The notes: generated from the letters alone by a model not told the origin. A stretch of DNA of 64,000 nt from Poriferisodalis sp965208925 (GCF_965208925.1 NZ_OZ242364.1:2108001-2172000), one strand, 5' to 3'; shown: positions 8,600 through 19,838, numbered from the stretch's first letter. Program-made: numbers and translations.

Positions 8600-9544
8600 G
8601 TGGAGGTCATCCGCGACTTGGACTGGTGCCCGGTGCTCGAGCACGGCAGCGTCGTGACCGTGGGGGAGTACGACGGCGTCCACCGCGGGCACCGGACCGT
8701 GATCTCGGAGATGCATCGCCTCGCAGCCGAGCGGGGATGTGCGACCGCCGTCGTGACCTTCGACCGTCATCCCGCCACCGTGGTGCGGCCCGAATCGGCC
8801 CCGCTGCTGCTGTGCGACCTCGACCACAAGCTCGAGCTGCTGGCCGAGACCGGCGTTGACTTCACGCTGGTGGTCACCTTCGACGAGGCCCAGGCGGCGG
8901 TGCCTGCCGAGCAGTTCGCGCACGAGATACTCGTGAGATGCCTGACCGCACGGGCAATCGTGGTGGGCGCCGATTTTCATTTCGGCAAGGGACGCCGGGG
9001 CAATATCGAGACGCTTCGCCAGGTCGGCGCCGAGTACGGCTACCAAGTGGTCGGGCTCCCGTTGGTGAAGCAGATGACCGGCGACGGCGACGTGATCTCG
9101 TCAACATCGATCCGTGAAGCACTTGCCGCGGGCGATGTGGAGCGGGCTCACCGGCTGCTCGGGCGACCGTTCGAAGTCCGTGGTGTCGTCACGCTCGGCG
9201 ACCGCCGCGGCCGCCAGATCGGTGTGCCCACGGCCAACCTGCCCACCACTCCCGACCTGCAGATACCGGCTGATGGCGTGTACGCGGCATGGTACGTGCG
9301 CCCCGATGGTGCCCAATATCCGGCGGCTGTCAACATCGGCCGCCGCCCGACGTTCTACGAGTTCGCCGAGCGCTCGCTCATCGAAGCCCACCTGATCGGC
9401 TTCCGCGGGGATCTCTACGACGAGACCGCCAAGGTCCGCTTCGTCCGCAGGCTGCGGGCCGAGCGCCGCTTCGACGGCATCGACGAGCTGAAAGCTCAGC
9501 TTCGCCGGGACATCGAAGACGCCGCAAAGTGCCTGCACACCTGA
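8600..9544 (+). CDS. ribF: bifunctional riboflavin kinase/FAD synthetase
   Basis: RibF phosphorylates riboflavin to FMN and adenylates it to FAD. The N-terminal nucleotidyltransferase half starts with VGEYDGVHRGHR; the family norm is GxFDGxHxGH, so Tyr replaces Phe. The C-terminal kinase half has GVPTANL and the YAAWYV segment. GTG 8600 is preferred to the upstream in-frame starts: it begins directly before the conserved region, lies 10 nt after truB and is 7 nt behind a TAGCGT hexamer. This gives 314 residues, the usual length. Confidence 0.95.
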   Translation: MEVIRDLDWCPVLEHGSVVTVGEYDGVHRGHRTVISEMHRLAAERGCATAVVTFDRHPATVVRPESAPLLLCDLDHKLELLAETGVDFTLVVTFDEAQAAVPAEQFAHEILVRCLTARAIVVGADFHFGKGRRGNIETLRQVGAEYGYQVVGLPLVKQMTGDGDVISSTSIREALAAGDVERAHRLLGRPFEVRGVVTLGDRRGRQIGVPTANLPTTPDLQIPADGVYAAWYVRPDGAQYPAAVNIGRRPTFYEFAERSLIEAHLIGFRGDLYDETAKVRFVRRLRAERRFDGIDELKAQLRRDIEDAAKCLHT

Positions 9545-9614
9545 TTCGCCTGGCACAGCTGCCATAGCTGAGGGTCCTGCCGCCTCCCCAGCGGGCGCAC
9601 CACAGTTCTGCTGG

Positions 9615-9703
9615 TAGCCTGCACGGCTGACAAGAGACAGAAGACCACGGCCGGGTTGTCCGGTCGGCTCGTCGCAGCAGGCCTCCCTTCGGCCCTGCGG
9701 CGG
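9615..9703 (+). promoter_or_regulatory. rpsO promoter and structured leader
   Basis: A TAGCCT hexamer at 9615-9620 resembles the -10 motif seen elsewhere in the window. It would give a leader of about 100 nt ahead of rpsO. Within the leader, 9671-9703 can fold into a GC-rich stem around GCAGGCC and GGCC-C-TGC with a TCCCTT loop. S15 often represses its own mRNA through a leader structure, so this is a candidate autoregulatory element; a direct match to a known S15 motif was not established. Confidence 0.35.
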
Positions 9704-9729
9704 CAACACAGAGGGAATACAGCAACGGC

Positions 9730-10002
9730 ATGAGTGCCAAGAGATCAAGTCCAGCGGCTTCGGTGATCGACGAACATCGTCATTCAGAGGCCGACACCGG
9801 ATCGCCAGAGGTGCAGGTCGCTCAGTTGAGCGCCCGCATCGAGCACCTCACTGAACACCTCCAGACCCACCACAAGGATCATCACAGCCGCCGAGGGCTG
9901 CTGAAGCTCGTCGGACGCAGGCGCAGGTTGCTCGACTACCTGAACGCCAACGACGTCGAGCGGTACCGGGCTTTGATCGCAAAGCTCGGCCTTCGGCGCT
10001 GA
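9730..10002 (+). CDS. rpsO: 30S ribosomal protein S15
   Basis: Primary 16S rRNA-binding protein of the platform. The 90-residue protein has the S15 signature: DTGSPEVQVAQLSARI, then HLQTHHKDHHSRRGLLKLVGRRRRLLDYL. Start ATG 9730 follows GAGGGA (about 9711-9716). It precedes pnp by 33 nt, the conserved rpsO-pnp pairing. Confidence 0.98.
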   Translation: MSAKRSSPAASVIDEHRHSEADTGSPEVQVAQLSARIEHLTEHLQTHHKDHHSRRGLLKLVGRRRRLLDYLNANDVERYRALIAKLGLRR

Positions 10003-10035
10003 CCACCGATCCCCACCCCCACAACAGGAGCAGAC

Positions 10036-12564
10036 ATGGCTGAAGCCATTTCGGTCACCGGTCCCATCGCGGGCACCGACAAGACCATCACTTTCGAGAC
10101 CGGCGTGCTCGCCGGCCTCGCCAACGGGGCGGTCACGTCCCGCATCGGCGACACGCAAGTGCTCGTCACCGCCACGGCGTCGAACCGTCCACGCGACGGA
10201 GCGTCGTTCTTCCCGCTCACCGTCGACATCGAGGAGCGCATGTACGCCGTGGGCCGCATTCCCGGCTCATTCTTCCGGCGAGAGGGGCGTGCATCCGACG
10301 ATGCGATCTTGGTGTGCCGGCTGATCGACCGTCCGCTGCGGCCCAACTTCCCCAGCGACTACCGCCACGACACCCACATCGTGGGCACGATTCTGGGCGC
10401 GGACCACGTCAACCCGTACGACCTAGTGGCGCTGAACGGTGCGTCGGCGGCCCTGTGGCTGAGCGGCATCCCGTTCGAGTGCCCCATTGCCGGGGTGCGC
10501 ATCGCCTGGTCCACCGACGGCGAGTGGATCCCGTTCGCTACCCACGAAGAGTCCGAAGCGGCCACCTTCGAGATGGTGGTGGCCGGTCGCCAGCTCGACA
10601 GCGGCGACATCGCCGTGATGATGGTGGAAGCCGGCGGCACCGAGAAGGCGTTCGAGTACTACGCCGAGGGCGCGCCGAAGGTCACCGAAGACGTGCTCGC
10701 GAGCGGTCTCGAGGCCTCCAAGCAGTGGATCGACGACATCATCGAACTGCAGAAATCGCTGCGCCGGATGGTCGAGGAGCAATCCGGCCCGATCTCGGTG
10801 ATGGAGTACACGTCCAGCAAGGACTACTCCGACGAGGTGCTCGACCGCGTGCGCGAGGTCGCCGCCGATCGCATGCGTGAGGTCATGGCGATCGCCGACA
10901 AGGCTGACCGCGAGGCGGCACAGTCTGAGACCAGCAGCGCCGTGGTCGACGAGGTCGCCGCAGAGTTTGCCGATCTCGACGGCGCCAAAGATCAGATTCG
11001 TGAGGCCGTCAGGTCGCTGTCGAAAGAGATCGTGCGCGAGCGCATCGTGGCCGACGGCTTCCGTATCGATGGACGCGCCACAGATGAGGTCCGGCCGCTG
11101 TCGTCAGTTGCGGGCTATCTCGGCCGCACCGCTCACGGCTCGGGCCTGTTCCAGCGCGGCGAGACCCAGGTGCTGAACGTCACCACCTTGGCGATGTCGC
11201 GGATGGAGCAGATCGTCGACACCCTGAATCCTCAGGACCGGCGCCGGTTCATGCACCACTACAACTTCCCGCCGTTCTCCACTGGCGAGGCCGGCTTCAT
11301 GCGAGGCCCCAAGCGGCGCGAGATCGGGCATGGCGCGCTCGCTGAGCGAGCGATCTTCCCGGTCATCCCGTCCAAGGAAGACTTCCCGTACGCGATCCGG
11401 CTGGTTTCCGATGTGCTCAGCTCGAACGGTTCCACCTCGATGGGGTCGGTGTGCGCATCGTCCCTGTCGCTCATGGACGCCGGCGTGCCGATCGTGGATC
11501 ACGTCGCCGGAGTGGCGATGGGCTTGGTGTACGCCGACGGCAAGTACGTGACGCTCACCGACATCCTCGGCGCAGAAGACGCCTTCGGCGACATGGACTT
11601 CAAGGTCGCCGGCACAGAAGATGCGATCACGGCGCTCCAGCTCGACACCAAGATCGAAGGCATTCCTGCCGAGGTGCTGGCCCAAGCGCTGCAGCAGGCC
11701 CGGCAGGCTCGCCTGCAGATCCTCGAGGTCATGCGTGCGGCAATTGCCGAGCCGAGGCCCGACGTGGGCGAGACGGCGCCGAAGATCACCAGCTTCGAGA
11801 TCCCGATCGACAAGATCGCCGAGGTCATCGGGCCGCGGGGCAAGGTCATCAACTCCATTCAGGAGGAGACCGGCGCCGACATCAACGTGGACGACGACGG
11901 CACCGTGGGCACCGTCAGCATCGGCGCTACCGACCGTGAAGTCGTGGCGGAGGCGGAGCGTCAGATCCGGTTGATCGTCAACCCGCCGACGCCCGACGTG
12001 GGTGCCACCTACGAGGGCCGCGTGGTCAACATCACCAAGTTCGGTGCATTCGTGAATGTGCTGCCCGGCACCGACGGGCTGCTGCACATCTCCAAGCTTG
12101 GCGGCAGGCGGCGGCTGAACTCGGTCGAGGAAGTGCTCGAGCTGGGCGATGTCGTCAGCGTGATCGTCGAGGAGATCGATCCGAACGGCAAGATCAGCCT
12201 CTCGCCCGCCGATCCGACACAGGTCGGCGGCTCCGAAGGCGACGCCGACGGGGCAGAAGACGATGGGCCCCCGAGGCGTGACCGCGGCCGTGACCGGGAC
12301 CGGGGCAGCAGCGGCAACGGAACACGCCGTTCTCGCACGCCGGTCGCCGCCGCAGTGCCGGCGGGCAGCGGAGCCGATGCATCGGCTGCCGATGCCGATG
12401 GCGATGACGAGGGCGGCGCCGTATCGGCACCGAGCGGTACCGCCCGTGAGGACGTGTCGTTCGGCGAGCATTTCGAGCAGATCGCCAAGGACGTCTATGG
12501 CGACCTCGGGCCCGAGCTCGAGCAGTCCGGGCGGGGCTCAGGCCGACGTCGCGGCCGCCGCTGA
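10036..12564 (+). CDS. pnp: polyribonucleotide nucleotidyltransferase (PNPase)
   Basis: 3'-5' phosphorolytic exoribonuclease that also acts as a guanosine pentaphosphate synthetase in actinobacteria. Two RNase PH domains (about 10-235 and 335-560) flank an alpha-helical linker; FFPLTVDIEERMYAVGRIPGSFF and the FPPFSTGEAGFMRGPKRREIGHGAL segment are characteristic. A KH domain (IAEVIGPRGKVINSIQEETG) and an S1 domain (about 655-725) follow. The last ~110 residues are a low-complexity acidic/basic tail. 842 residues; AGGAG lies just before ATG 10036. Confidence 0.97.
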   Translation: MAEAISVTGPIAGTDKTITFETGVLAGLANGAVTSRIGDTQVLVTATASNRPRDGASFFPLTVDIEERMYAVGRIPGSFFRREGRASDDAILVCRLIDRPLRPNFPSDYRHDTHIVGTILGADHVNPYDLVALNGASAALWLSGIPFECPIAGVRIAWSTDGEWIPFATHEESEAATFEMVVAGRQLDSGDIAVMMVEAGGTEKAFEYYAEGAPKVTEDVLASGLEASKQWIDDIIELQKSLRRMVEEQSGPISVMEYTSSKDYSDEVLDRVREVAADRMREVMAIADKADREAAQSETSSAVVDEVAAEFADLDGAKDQIREAVRSLSKEIVRERIVADGFRIDGRATDEVRPLSSVAGYLGRTAHGSGLFQRGETQVLNVTTLAMSRMEQIVDTLNPQDRRRFMHHYNFPPFSTGEAGFMRGPKRREIGHGALAERAIFPVIPSKEDFPYAIRLVSDVLSSNGSTSMGSVCASSLSLMDAGVPIVDHVAGVAMGLVYADGKYVTLTDILGAEDAFGDMDFKVAGTEDAITALQLDTKIEGIPAEVLAQALQQARQARLQILEVMRAAIAEPRPDVGETAPKITSFEIPIDKIAEVIGPRGKVINSIQEETGADINVDDDGTVGTVSIGATDREVVAEAERQIRLIVNPPTPDVGATYEGRVVNITKFGAFVNVLPGTDGLLHISKLGGRRRLNSVEEVLELGDVVSVIVEEIDPNGKISLSPADPTQVGGSEGDADGAEDDGPPRRDRGRDRDRGSSGNGTRRSRTPVAAAVPAGSGADASAADADGDDEGGAVSAPSGTAREDVSFGEHFEQIAKDVYGDLGPELEQSGRGSGRRRGRR

Positions 12565-12683
12565 GCGAAGCGGCCCAGCAGGCCGACCCGCTCGGCTGCA
12601 CATCCAGCTCTCCCCGGACGGGTTCCCGACTTCGATTCGATACGGGCCGCTCGGGCCCTCCGGGCGCTGCCGCTGCGCGCCAC

Positions 12684-12689
12684 TAGCGT
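12684..12689 (+). promoter_or_regulatory. leaderless -10 hexamer for dapB
   Basis: TAGCGT followed by 7 nt and GTG 12697. The hexamer overlaps the alternative upstream GTG at 12688, which argues against that codon being the start. Confidence 0.55.
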
Positions 12690-12696
12690 GACCATC

Positions 12697-13464
12697 GTGA
12701 GAGTTCTGGTGTTCGGCGCGGGCGGACGGATGGGTGCCACGGTGTGCGAGGCCGTGGCCGGTGACGACGGTCTGCAATTGGCGGCTGGTGTCGACCCGGG
12801 CGCAGGCGGCCAGCGTGACGCCACCGGAGGCATCGACATCGTGGCGTCGGTCGCCGACGTCGACCCGGCTGCCGTCGACGTGGCTGTCGATTTCACGGTT
12901 GCTGCTGCAGCCCGCGAGAACTTGGCATGGTGCGCGGCGAACGGCGTGCACGCCGTTGTCGGCACCAGCGGCCTCGACCCCGACGACTACGAGCGGTGCC
13001 GGGCAGCGTTCACCTCCAGCAACTGCCTCATCGCCCCGAACTTCGCCATCGGTGCGGTGCTCATGATGCGCTTCGCCGAGCTTGCCGCTCCGTTCTTCCC
13101 GACTGCTGAGGTCATCGAGCTCCACCACGACAACAAGGTGGATGCGCCTTCCGGCACCGCCATGCAGACGGTGCGTGCGATGGCAGAGGCCTCCGATGAC
13201 TGGGGGCCCGATCCCACCCGCGACGAGGTGGTGCCGGGCGCTCGGGGCGGCAAGGGTCCCGGCGGCATTCCCGTTCACTCCGTCCGGCTGCGTGGTCTGG
13301 TTGCGCACCAGCAGGTGCTGCTGGGCACGGCAGGGGAGACGCTCACCATCCGCCACGACAGCCTGGACCGGGTGTCGTTCATGCCAGGGGTGCTACTCGC
13401 CTGCAGGGCGATCGCCGATCATCCCGGTGTCACGATCGGTCTCGATAACTATTTGCAGCTCTAG
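12697..13464 (+). CDS. dapB: 4-hydroxy-tetrahydrodipicolinate reductase
   Basis: DapB performs the NAD(P)H-dependent second step of the diaminopimelate/lysine branch. The nucleotide-binding loop VLVFGAGGRMG opens the protein and the substrate motif ELHHDNKVDAPSGTA is complete, with the catalytic HH and Lys. GTG 12697 gives 255 residues and the standard family N terminus; GTG 12688 would add three residues but overlaps the proposed -10 box. The partner dapA lies on the other strand about 3 kb away. Only 3 nt separate the stop from the next gene. Confidence 0.95.
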   Translation: MRVLVFGAGGRMGATVCEAVAGDDGLQLAAGVDPGAGGQRDATGGIDIVASVADVDPAAVDVAVDFTVAAAARENLAWCAANGVHAVVGTSGLDPDDYERCRAAFTSSNCLIAPNFAIGAVLMMRFAELAAPFFPTAEVIELHHDNKVDAPSGTAMQTVRAMAEASDDWGPDPTRDEVVPGARGGKGPGGIPVHSVRLRGLVAHQQVLLGTAGETLTIRHDSLDRVSFMPGVLLACRAIADHPGVTIGLDNYLQL

Positions 13465-13467
13465 GCG

Positions 13468-14700
13468 GTGAGCACAGCCGGCCAGCGGCAGGGACTCTGG
13501 GAGCTGGCCCAGGAGCGCGGCATGACGCGCCGCCGCTTCTTGTGGCTGCTCTCGGCGGGTGGCGCCTCCGCGGTGCTGGCGGCCTGCACCGGCACACGGG
13601 TCCCGGCTGGCGACCTGCCGTCCGTCGCCTCTTCGACTCCGACATCGCCGTGGTTCAAGGACCCGGCGCCGTTCATTGTCCACGGCACCAAGGGCCTCGA
13701 GTCCCGCCTGCAGAACATGGACGGCGTCATCACGCCCCACCGGTTCTTCTTCGTCCGAAACAACTCGGTCAGCATCGAGCTGGACCCGGAGAATTGGTCG
13801 TTGAGCATCGAAGGCGAGGCCGTGACGAGGCCCATGGAGCTGTCCTACGACGAGGTGACGGCGATGGAGAGCCGCACGCTCGAGGCGTACCTCGAGTGCG
13901 CCGGCAATCACCGGGCCATGTTCGACTTGGTGAACGGGAGGGCCGCAAGAGGCGACCAGTGGAAGACCGGGGCAGTGGGCAATGCCGAATGGACCGGCGT
14001 GCCGCTCGGTGATGTCCTGCGGGCCGCTGGCATACATGAGGACGCCGTCAGCGTGTTGCTTGTCGGCATGGACATCGACTCTCCCGAGGCGGGCTTCCGC
14101 CGTGTGATCCCGGCTGAGGTGGCCATGGATCCCGACACGCTGCTCGTGCACGGGATGAATGGCGAGACGCTGCCGGGTGACCACGGTTTCCCGCTGCGTG
14201 CGCTGGTACCGGGCTGGGTGGGCAGCACGAGCATCAAGTGGCTGAGCCGCATCGTGGTCTCGTCCGAACAGCAGTGGACCCGCAACAACACCACGTCCTA
14301 CGTCCTGATCGGCGACGACTATGCACCCGAGGGCGAAGCCCTGGGACAGGTGGTGACGACGCAGAGCGTCAAGAGCGCCCTCGCACTGCCCTGGCCCGCC
14401 GAGATCGACACCGGCACCCACCGCATCGGTGGCTACGCGCACTCGCATGCGGGCCGCATCGCCGAGGTCGAATGGAGCGACGATTCGGGGCGATCGTGGC
14501 AGCGAGCGGAGCTGATCGGCCCGCAGGCGCGGCTCGGATGGGTGCGCTTCGAGTTCGACTGGGAAGCGCACGCTGGGATGCACACAGTGATGACCAGGGC
14601 CACCGATGTCGCCGGCAACACCCAGCCCGGCCAAGTGCCTTTCAATGAGAAGGGCTACCTCTTCAACCAGCCCCTCCCACACCCCGTCCGAGCTGTGTGA
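13468..14700 (+). CDS. Tat-exported sulfite oxidase-family molybdopterin enzyme
   Basis: Sulfite oxidase-type molybdenum enzyme located outside the membrane. A twin-arginine signal (RRRFLWLLSAGGASAVLAAC, near 21-40) ends in a lipobox-like LAAC, so it may be a lipoprotein. The molybdopterin domain has the Mo-coordinating cysteine in YLECAGNH (Cys134). The C-terminal Mo-co dimerisation domain (about 300-400) includes GRIAEVEWSDDSG. GTG 13468 is 3 nt after dapB; ATG 13522 (MTRRRF) is an alternative start. No cytochrome subunit gene is nearby, so the electron acceptor and substrate are unknown. Confidence 0.85.
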   Translation: MSTAGQRQGLWELAQERGMTRRRFLWLLSAGGASAVLAACTGTRVPAGDLPSVASSTPTSPWFKDPAPFIVHGTKGLESRLQNMDGVITPHRFFFVRNNSVSIELDPENWSLSIEGEAVTRPMELSYDEVTAMESRTLEAYLECAGNHRAMFDLVNGRAARGDQWKTGAVGNAEWTGVPLGDVLRAAGIHEDAVSVLLVGMDIDSPEAGFRRVIPAEVAMDPDTLLVHGMNGETLPGDHGFPLRALVPGWVGSTSIKWLSRIVVSSEQQWTRNNTTSYVLIGDDYAPEGEALGQVVTTQSVKSALALPWPAEIDTGTHRIGGYAHSHAGRIAEVEWSDDSGRSWQRAELIGPQARLGWVRFEFDWEAHAGMHTVMTRATDVAGNTQPGQVPFNEKGYLFNQPLPHPVRAV

Positions 14701-14737
14701 GGTACCGCCGGGTGGCACGACGGCGATGAGCGCAGGG

Positions 14738-16489
14738 TCAGTTGAGTGAGATCACGGCGGCGGAGATGGCGGGACGACGGCGGGTGCGTGTGCCGACGAA
14801 CCGACCGGCGGCGCGGCGGGTGACACGCTCGATCTCGTCGGCATCAGGTCTGGCTGGTGACCCTTTGATGGCTTGTTCGACGGCTTGAGCGATCTCGCCC
14901 GAGAGGGCTTCGACGACGTCTGCGTGCTTGGTCACGTCGAGCCAGCCTCGCGAGGCGATATCCGGTGCAGCCGCCAGACGACCCTTGCGGTCCAGCACCA
15001 CGGTCACATGCACGAAACCTGCAGTGAGAGCCAAGCGCTCGCCGATGACTTCGGTGTCGGGGTCGTCGAGCGCGCCGTCGACGTAGTGGTACGGCGCCGG
15101 AACCCCGGCGCGGACTTGGAGCTCGTTGCCCTTGAGCGTGATCTGGGCCCCGTCGGTCAGCGTGAGCACCCGCTTTGCCTTCATCCCGACTTCGCGAGCG
15201 AGTCCGGCATGGCGAGCCAGCATGTGGAACTCGCCCTCGATCGGTACGAACCAGCGCGGGCGGCACGCCTGGTGCAGCTCGCGCAGCTCGTCGCGCTGGG
15301 CGTGCCCAGATGTGTGCACCAGCTCGTGTCCGTCGTGGATCACCTCGGCGCCTTGCCGCGCCAGTCGCGACACCATGCGGAACACGGAGCGCTCGTTGCC
15401 CGGGATCGGATGGCTCGACAGGATCACCGTGTCGTCGGGCCCGGTCGTTACGTCGGAGTGCGCTCCGCCGGCGATCTGCGACAGTGCAGCGCCAGGTTCG
15501 CCCTGGCTGCCTGTACAGACGATGCAGACCTCGTCGGGATTGAAGCGGTCGAGCTGCTCGACGCCGAACAGCGCACGCTCTGGAATGTCCAGGACCCCGA
15601 GCTGGCGCGCGATGCGGACGTTGTTCACCATCGAGCGACCCAACGGGACTACGACGCGGCCCTCGGAGATGGCGGCGTCGCAGACTTGCTGTACCCGGTG
15701 CAGGTGGCTGGCGAAGCAGCTCACCATCAAGCGCCGATCCGAGTGTTCGCTGAACAGGCGTCGCAGCGTGGTGCCGATCTCGGTCTCTGACGCGCTGCGT
15801 CCCGGGCGGTCAGCGTTGGTGGAGTCGGCCATCAGCAGGGCGATGCCCTCATCGCCCAGTGCCCGCAGGCGCCCCAGATCGGTCAGCCGGCCGTCCACCG
15901 GCGAGGGGTCGATCTTGAAGTCGCCCGTGTGCACGAGCGCGCCGACTGGGGTGTGCAGCACGATGCACAGGCTCTGGGGCACCGAGTGGGTGATGGGCAG
16001 TGCTTCGATGTCGAACGGGCCGATCTTGCGGCGCTCGCCGTCGCCGATGACATGAAACGAGGTGCGGTCGGCCAGGCGTGCCTCGGTCACCTTGTGCTCG
16101 GCGAGCGCCATGGACAGGGCCGAGCCGTACAAGGGCACTTCGATATTGCGCAGGAAGTGGGGGACGCCGCCGAGGTGGTCCTCGTGGCCGTGGGTGACCA
16201 CCAGCCCGACGATGTCGGCGGCACGCGAGTTGAGCCAGCCCATATCGGGCAGCACGTGCTGCACCCCCGGCATGATCGCGGGGTCGGGAAACATGACCCC
16301 GAAGTCGATGACGAGCAGCTTGGCGCCCTGCTCGACGACGGTGCAGTTGCGCCCGACGTCGCCGAGCCCACCCAGGAAGGTGACGGTGACCGGCGACGTG
16401 CCGCTCCGTTGCTTGTTGCGGCCGCTGCCCCGCCGACGCGACCGGTTGCTGCCTCGGCCGCCGTCCGGTGCGGTCCCGGACGCGCTCAA
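14738..16489 (-). CDS. rnj: ribonuclease J
   Basis: Metallo-beta-lactamase/beta-CASP ribonuclease with 5'-3' exo- and endonuclease activity in RNA decay and rRNA processing. The zinc motif HGHEDH is at residues 100-105 (VVTHGHEDHLGG), the beta-CASP region includes NPDEVCIVCTGSQGEPGAALSQIA, and HTSGHA follows near residue 390. The N-terminal ~30 residues are basic and low-complexity, as in other actinobacterial RNase J. TTG 16489 is the start, and TTGA overlaps the dapA stop, so the two genes are translationally coupled in the common dapA-rnj order. Confidence 0.95.
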   Translation of the reverse strand: MSASGTAPDGGRGSNRSRRRGSGRNKQRSGTSPVTVTFLGGLGDVGRNCTVVEQGAKLLVIDFGVMFPDPAIMPGVQHVLPDMGWLNSRAADIVGLVVTHGHEDHLGGVPHFLRNIEVPLYGSALSMALAEHKVTEARLADRTSFHVIGDGERRKIGPFDIEALPITHSVPQSLCIVLHTPVGALVHTGDFKIDPSPVDGRLTDLGRLRALGDEGIALLMADSTNADRPGRSASETEIGTTLRRLFSEHSDRRLMVSCFASHLHRVQQVCDAAISEGRVVVPLGRSMVNNVRIARQLGVLDIPERALFGVEQLDRFNPDEVCIVCTGSQGEPGAALSQIAGGAHSDVTTGPDDTVILSSHPIPGNERSVFRMVSRLARQGAEVIHDGHELVHTSGHAQRDELRELHQACRPRWFVPIEGEFHMLARHAGLAREVGMKAKRVLTLTDGAQITLKGNELQVRAGVPAPYHYVDGALDDPDTEVIGERLALTAGFVHVTVVLDRKGRLAAAPDIASRGWLDVTKHADVVEALSGEIAQAVEQAIKGSPARPDADEIERVTRRAAGRFVGTRTRRRPAISAAVISLN

Positions 16490-17370
16490 GTCTGCTTCAG
16501 CCGGGCGTAGACCTCTCGGGCGCGGTCCTCCAGACCGTCGGGTGTCGGACCCATGGGCAAGCGGGGCTCGCCCACCGGCAGTCCCAGCGTGCGCAGCATG
16601 GCCTTCGTGGGCACGGGGTTGGGTGCCTCGTCGCCGGTCTCGAAGTCGTAGCTCTCCAACAGGGCGGCGTTGATCTCGCGGGCCTTGGTGGCGTCCCCGG
16701 CCTCCCAGGCATCGAACATCGCCACGTGCTCGGGTATGGACCAGTGGGCGGCCACGCTGATCACACCTACCGCGCCAACGGCCAGCAGCGGCAGCGTGAA
16801 CGTGTCGTCGCCGCTGTACACCTCGAATCCATCGGGTGCCTCGGCGATGACCTTTGCCGTCTCGCCGGGATTCGCCGATGCGTCCTTCACCCCCACGATG
16901 TTGGGAATCTGCGCCAGCTCGAGCAGCGTGGGCGTGTTGATCTTGCGTCCCGTGCGGATGGGGATGTCATACATGATGATCGGCAGGTCGGTGCATTCGG
17001 CGACAGCGGCGAAGTGGGCCTTGATGCCGGCCTGCGAGGGGCGGTTGTAGTACGGCGTGACTGCCAGGATGCCGTCCACGCCGAGCTCGGCGGCCTTGCG
17101 GGTCTGGCTCACCGAATGCGCCGTGTCGTTGGTCGTAGTGCCTGCCACGACGGGGACCGTGACGGCCTCGGCAACGGCGCGCCAGAGCTCCCAGTCTTCC
17201 TCATCGGTGATGGTGGGCGCCTCACCGGTCGTGCCGGTGATGACCAAGCCTTCGGCGCCCTCGCCTACGAGCCAGCGGGCCAGTGTCACTCCAGCGTCCA
17301 CATCCAGCGAACCGTCTGCCGCAAAGGGCGTCACCATCGCCGGAACCACTCGTCCGAATCGCGCGCTCAT
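16486..17370 (-). CDS. dapA: 4-hydroxy-tetrahydrodipicolinate synthase
   Basis: Condenses pyruvate with aspartate semialdehyde at the start of the lysine/DAP branch. Class I aldolase fold: Lys162 in GVKDAS forms the Schiff base, and GTTGEAPT, the PYYNRP segment and the MYDIP tyrosine (Tyr134) are present. ATG 17370 is set by the conserved N terminus (RFGRVVPAMVTPF) and by a TAGTCT hexamer 7 nt upstream; the reading frame extends further upstream without homology. 294 residues, full length. Confidence 0.96.
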   Translation of the reverse strand: MSARFGRVVPAMVTPFAADGSLDVDAGVTLARWLVGEGAEGLVITGTTGEAPTITDEEDWELWRAVAEAVTVPVVAGTTTNDTAHSVSQTRKAAELGVDGILAVTPYYNRPSQAGIKAHFAAVAECTDLPIIMYDIPIRTGRKINTPTLLELAQIPNIVGVKDASANPGETAKVIAEAPDGFEVYSGDDTFTLPLLAVGAVGVISVAAHWSIPEHVAMFDAWEAGDATKAREINAALLESYDFETGDEAPNPVPTKAMLRTLGLPVGEPRLPMGPTPDGLEDRAREVYARLKQT

Positions 17371-17377
17371 GCGTTTG

Positions 17378-17383
17378 AGACTA
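17378..17383 (-). promoter_or_regulatory. leaderless -10 hexamer for dapA
   Basis: TAGTCT on the minus strand, 7 nt before ATG 17370. It lies between the upstream gene's stop at 17442 and dapA, so dapA-rnj probably has its own promoter. Confidence 0.55.
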
Positions 17384-17441
17384 CTGCTGCGCCCGCGACT
17401 GCCTGCAACTGATTTGGCGGGTGGTAGCGGCCCTTCGGGCC

Positions 17442-18126
17442 TCAGACGCTGCCTTCGTCGGCCCGGTTGATGCCGAGCGTGGCCAGCAGGTCCTCGTGCA
17501 GTTCGAACCACACCGTGTGGTAGCTGGGGATCATCGGTTTCGTCAGGTAGTCCAGATCGCCGGCCTGCAATCTGGCGAGCGCCGCAGCGAATCTGGGCGC
17601 GTAGTTGTCGTAGCGAGCCATTGCGCCGCAGAGTTGGTCGAGCACCCCGCCGAGCTCGCCGTGCAGCGTCTCCAACCGGCTGATGATGGCTGCGTCGTAG
17701 TCAGCGTCGTTGTGGTCGTTGAGCCGCCCGCCGTCTCCGGGCCCGTCGGTATCGGCTGCCGGGTGATTGGCGGGCAGCACCTGCCAGTCGGTGCACAGCT
17801 GCAGCATCTTGGGGTTCAGCGCCAAGAATTCTCGATAGGCCGCCGTCACGGCGTCGCGGGTGCCCGCGGCATCCAGCTCGGCCGCCAGAGCGGCCTCGCC
17901 GTCGTCGCGACCGGTCGGCGTCAGGATGAACTTCGGCACTCCGCCGACCTCGCGGAACATGCAGTGGCCGGCTGCGTCCAGCTCAGCCAGCAGCCACTCG
18001 GTGTCGTCGGGGTCGAGATCGTGGATCGCCGCGACGTCGTCGATTTCGCCCAGGCCCTTGAGGCGCAGGGCTAGCCACACCAACAGGCGCGGCTCGGAGC
18101 GGTGAGGGGTGCTGTTCACGGCCCCG

Positions 18127-18134
<8 letters not shown>
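17442..18134 (-). CDS. winged-helix protein of unknown function
   Basis: 230-residue protein that I do not recognise by name. The first ~70 residues read like a winged-helix domain: LLVWLALRLKGLGEID, then a DPDDTEWLLAELDAAGH recognition-helix region and a VPKFILTPTGR wing. The remainder (about 75-225) is mostly helical with several Trp/Tyr positions and no signal peptide or membrane segment. Its first 8 bases overlap the end of the acyl-CoA synthetase gene, so translation is coupled. A role as a regulator or accessory factor of that enzyme is an inference from position. Confidence 0.6.
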
Positions 18135-19752
<1,618 letters not shown>

Positions 19753-19760
19753 GACGCCGC

Positions 19761-19766
19761 AGGCTA
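19761..19766 (-). promoter_or_regulatory. leaderless -10 hexamer for the acyl-CoA synthetase gene
   Basis: TAGCCT (minus strand) 8 nt before ATG 19752. It shares a short divergent region with the DedA-like gene promoter at 19839-19844. Confidence 0.5.
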
Positions 19767-19838
19767 GAGGGCATGGGGCGCGGCCTCGAAGGGGTGTGCG
19801 GTGCACTCGTGCACCGGCGCTACCGGTGCACAGATGCG

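Noticed and set aside
12688..12690. GTG 12688 as dapB start
   Set aside because: It overlaps the proposed -10 hexamer, and GTG 12697 gives the standard DapB N terminus.
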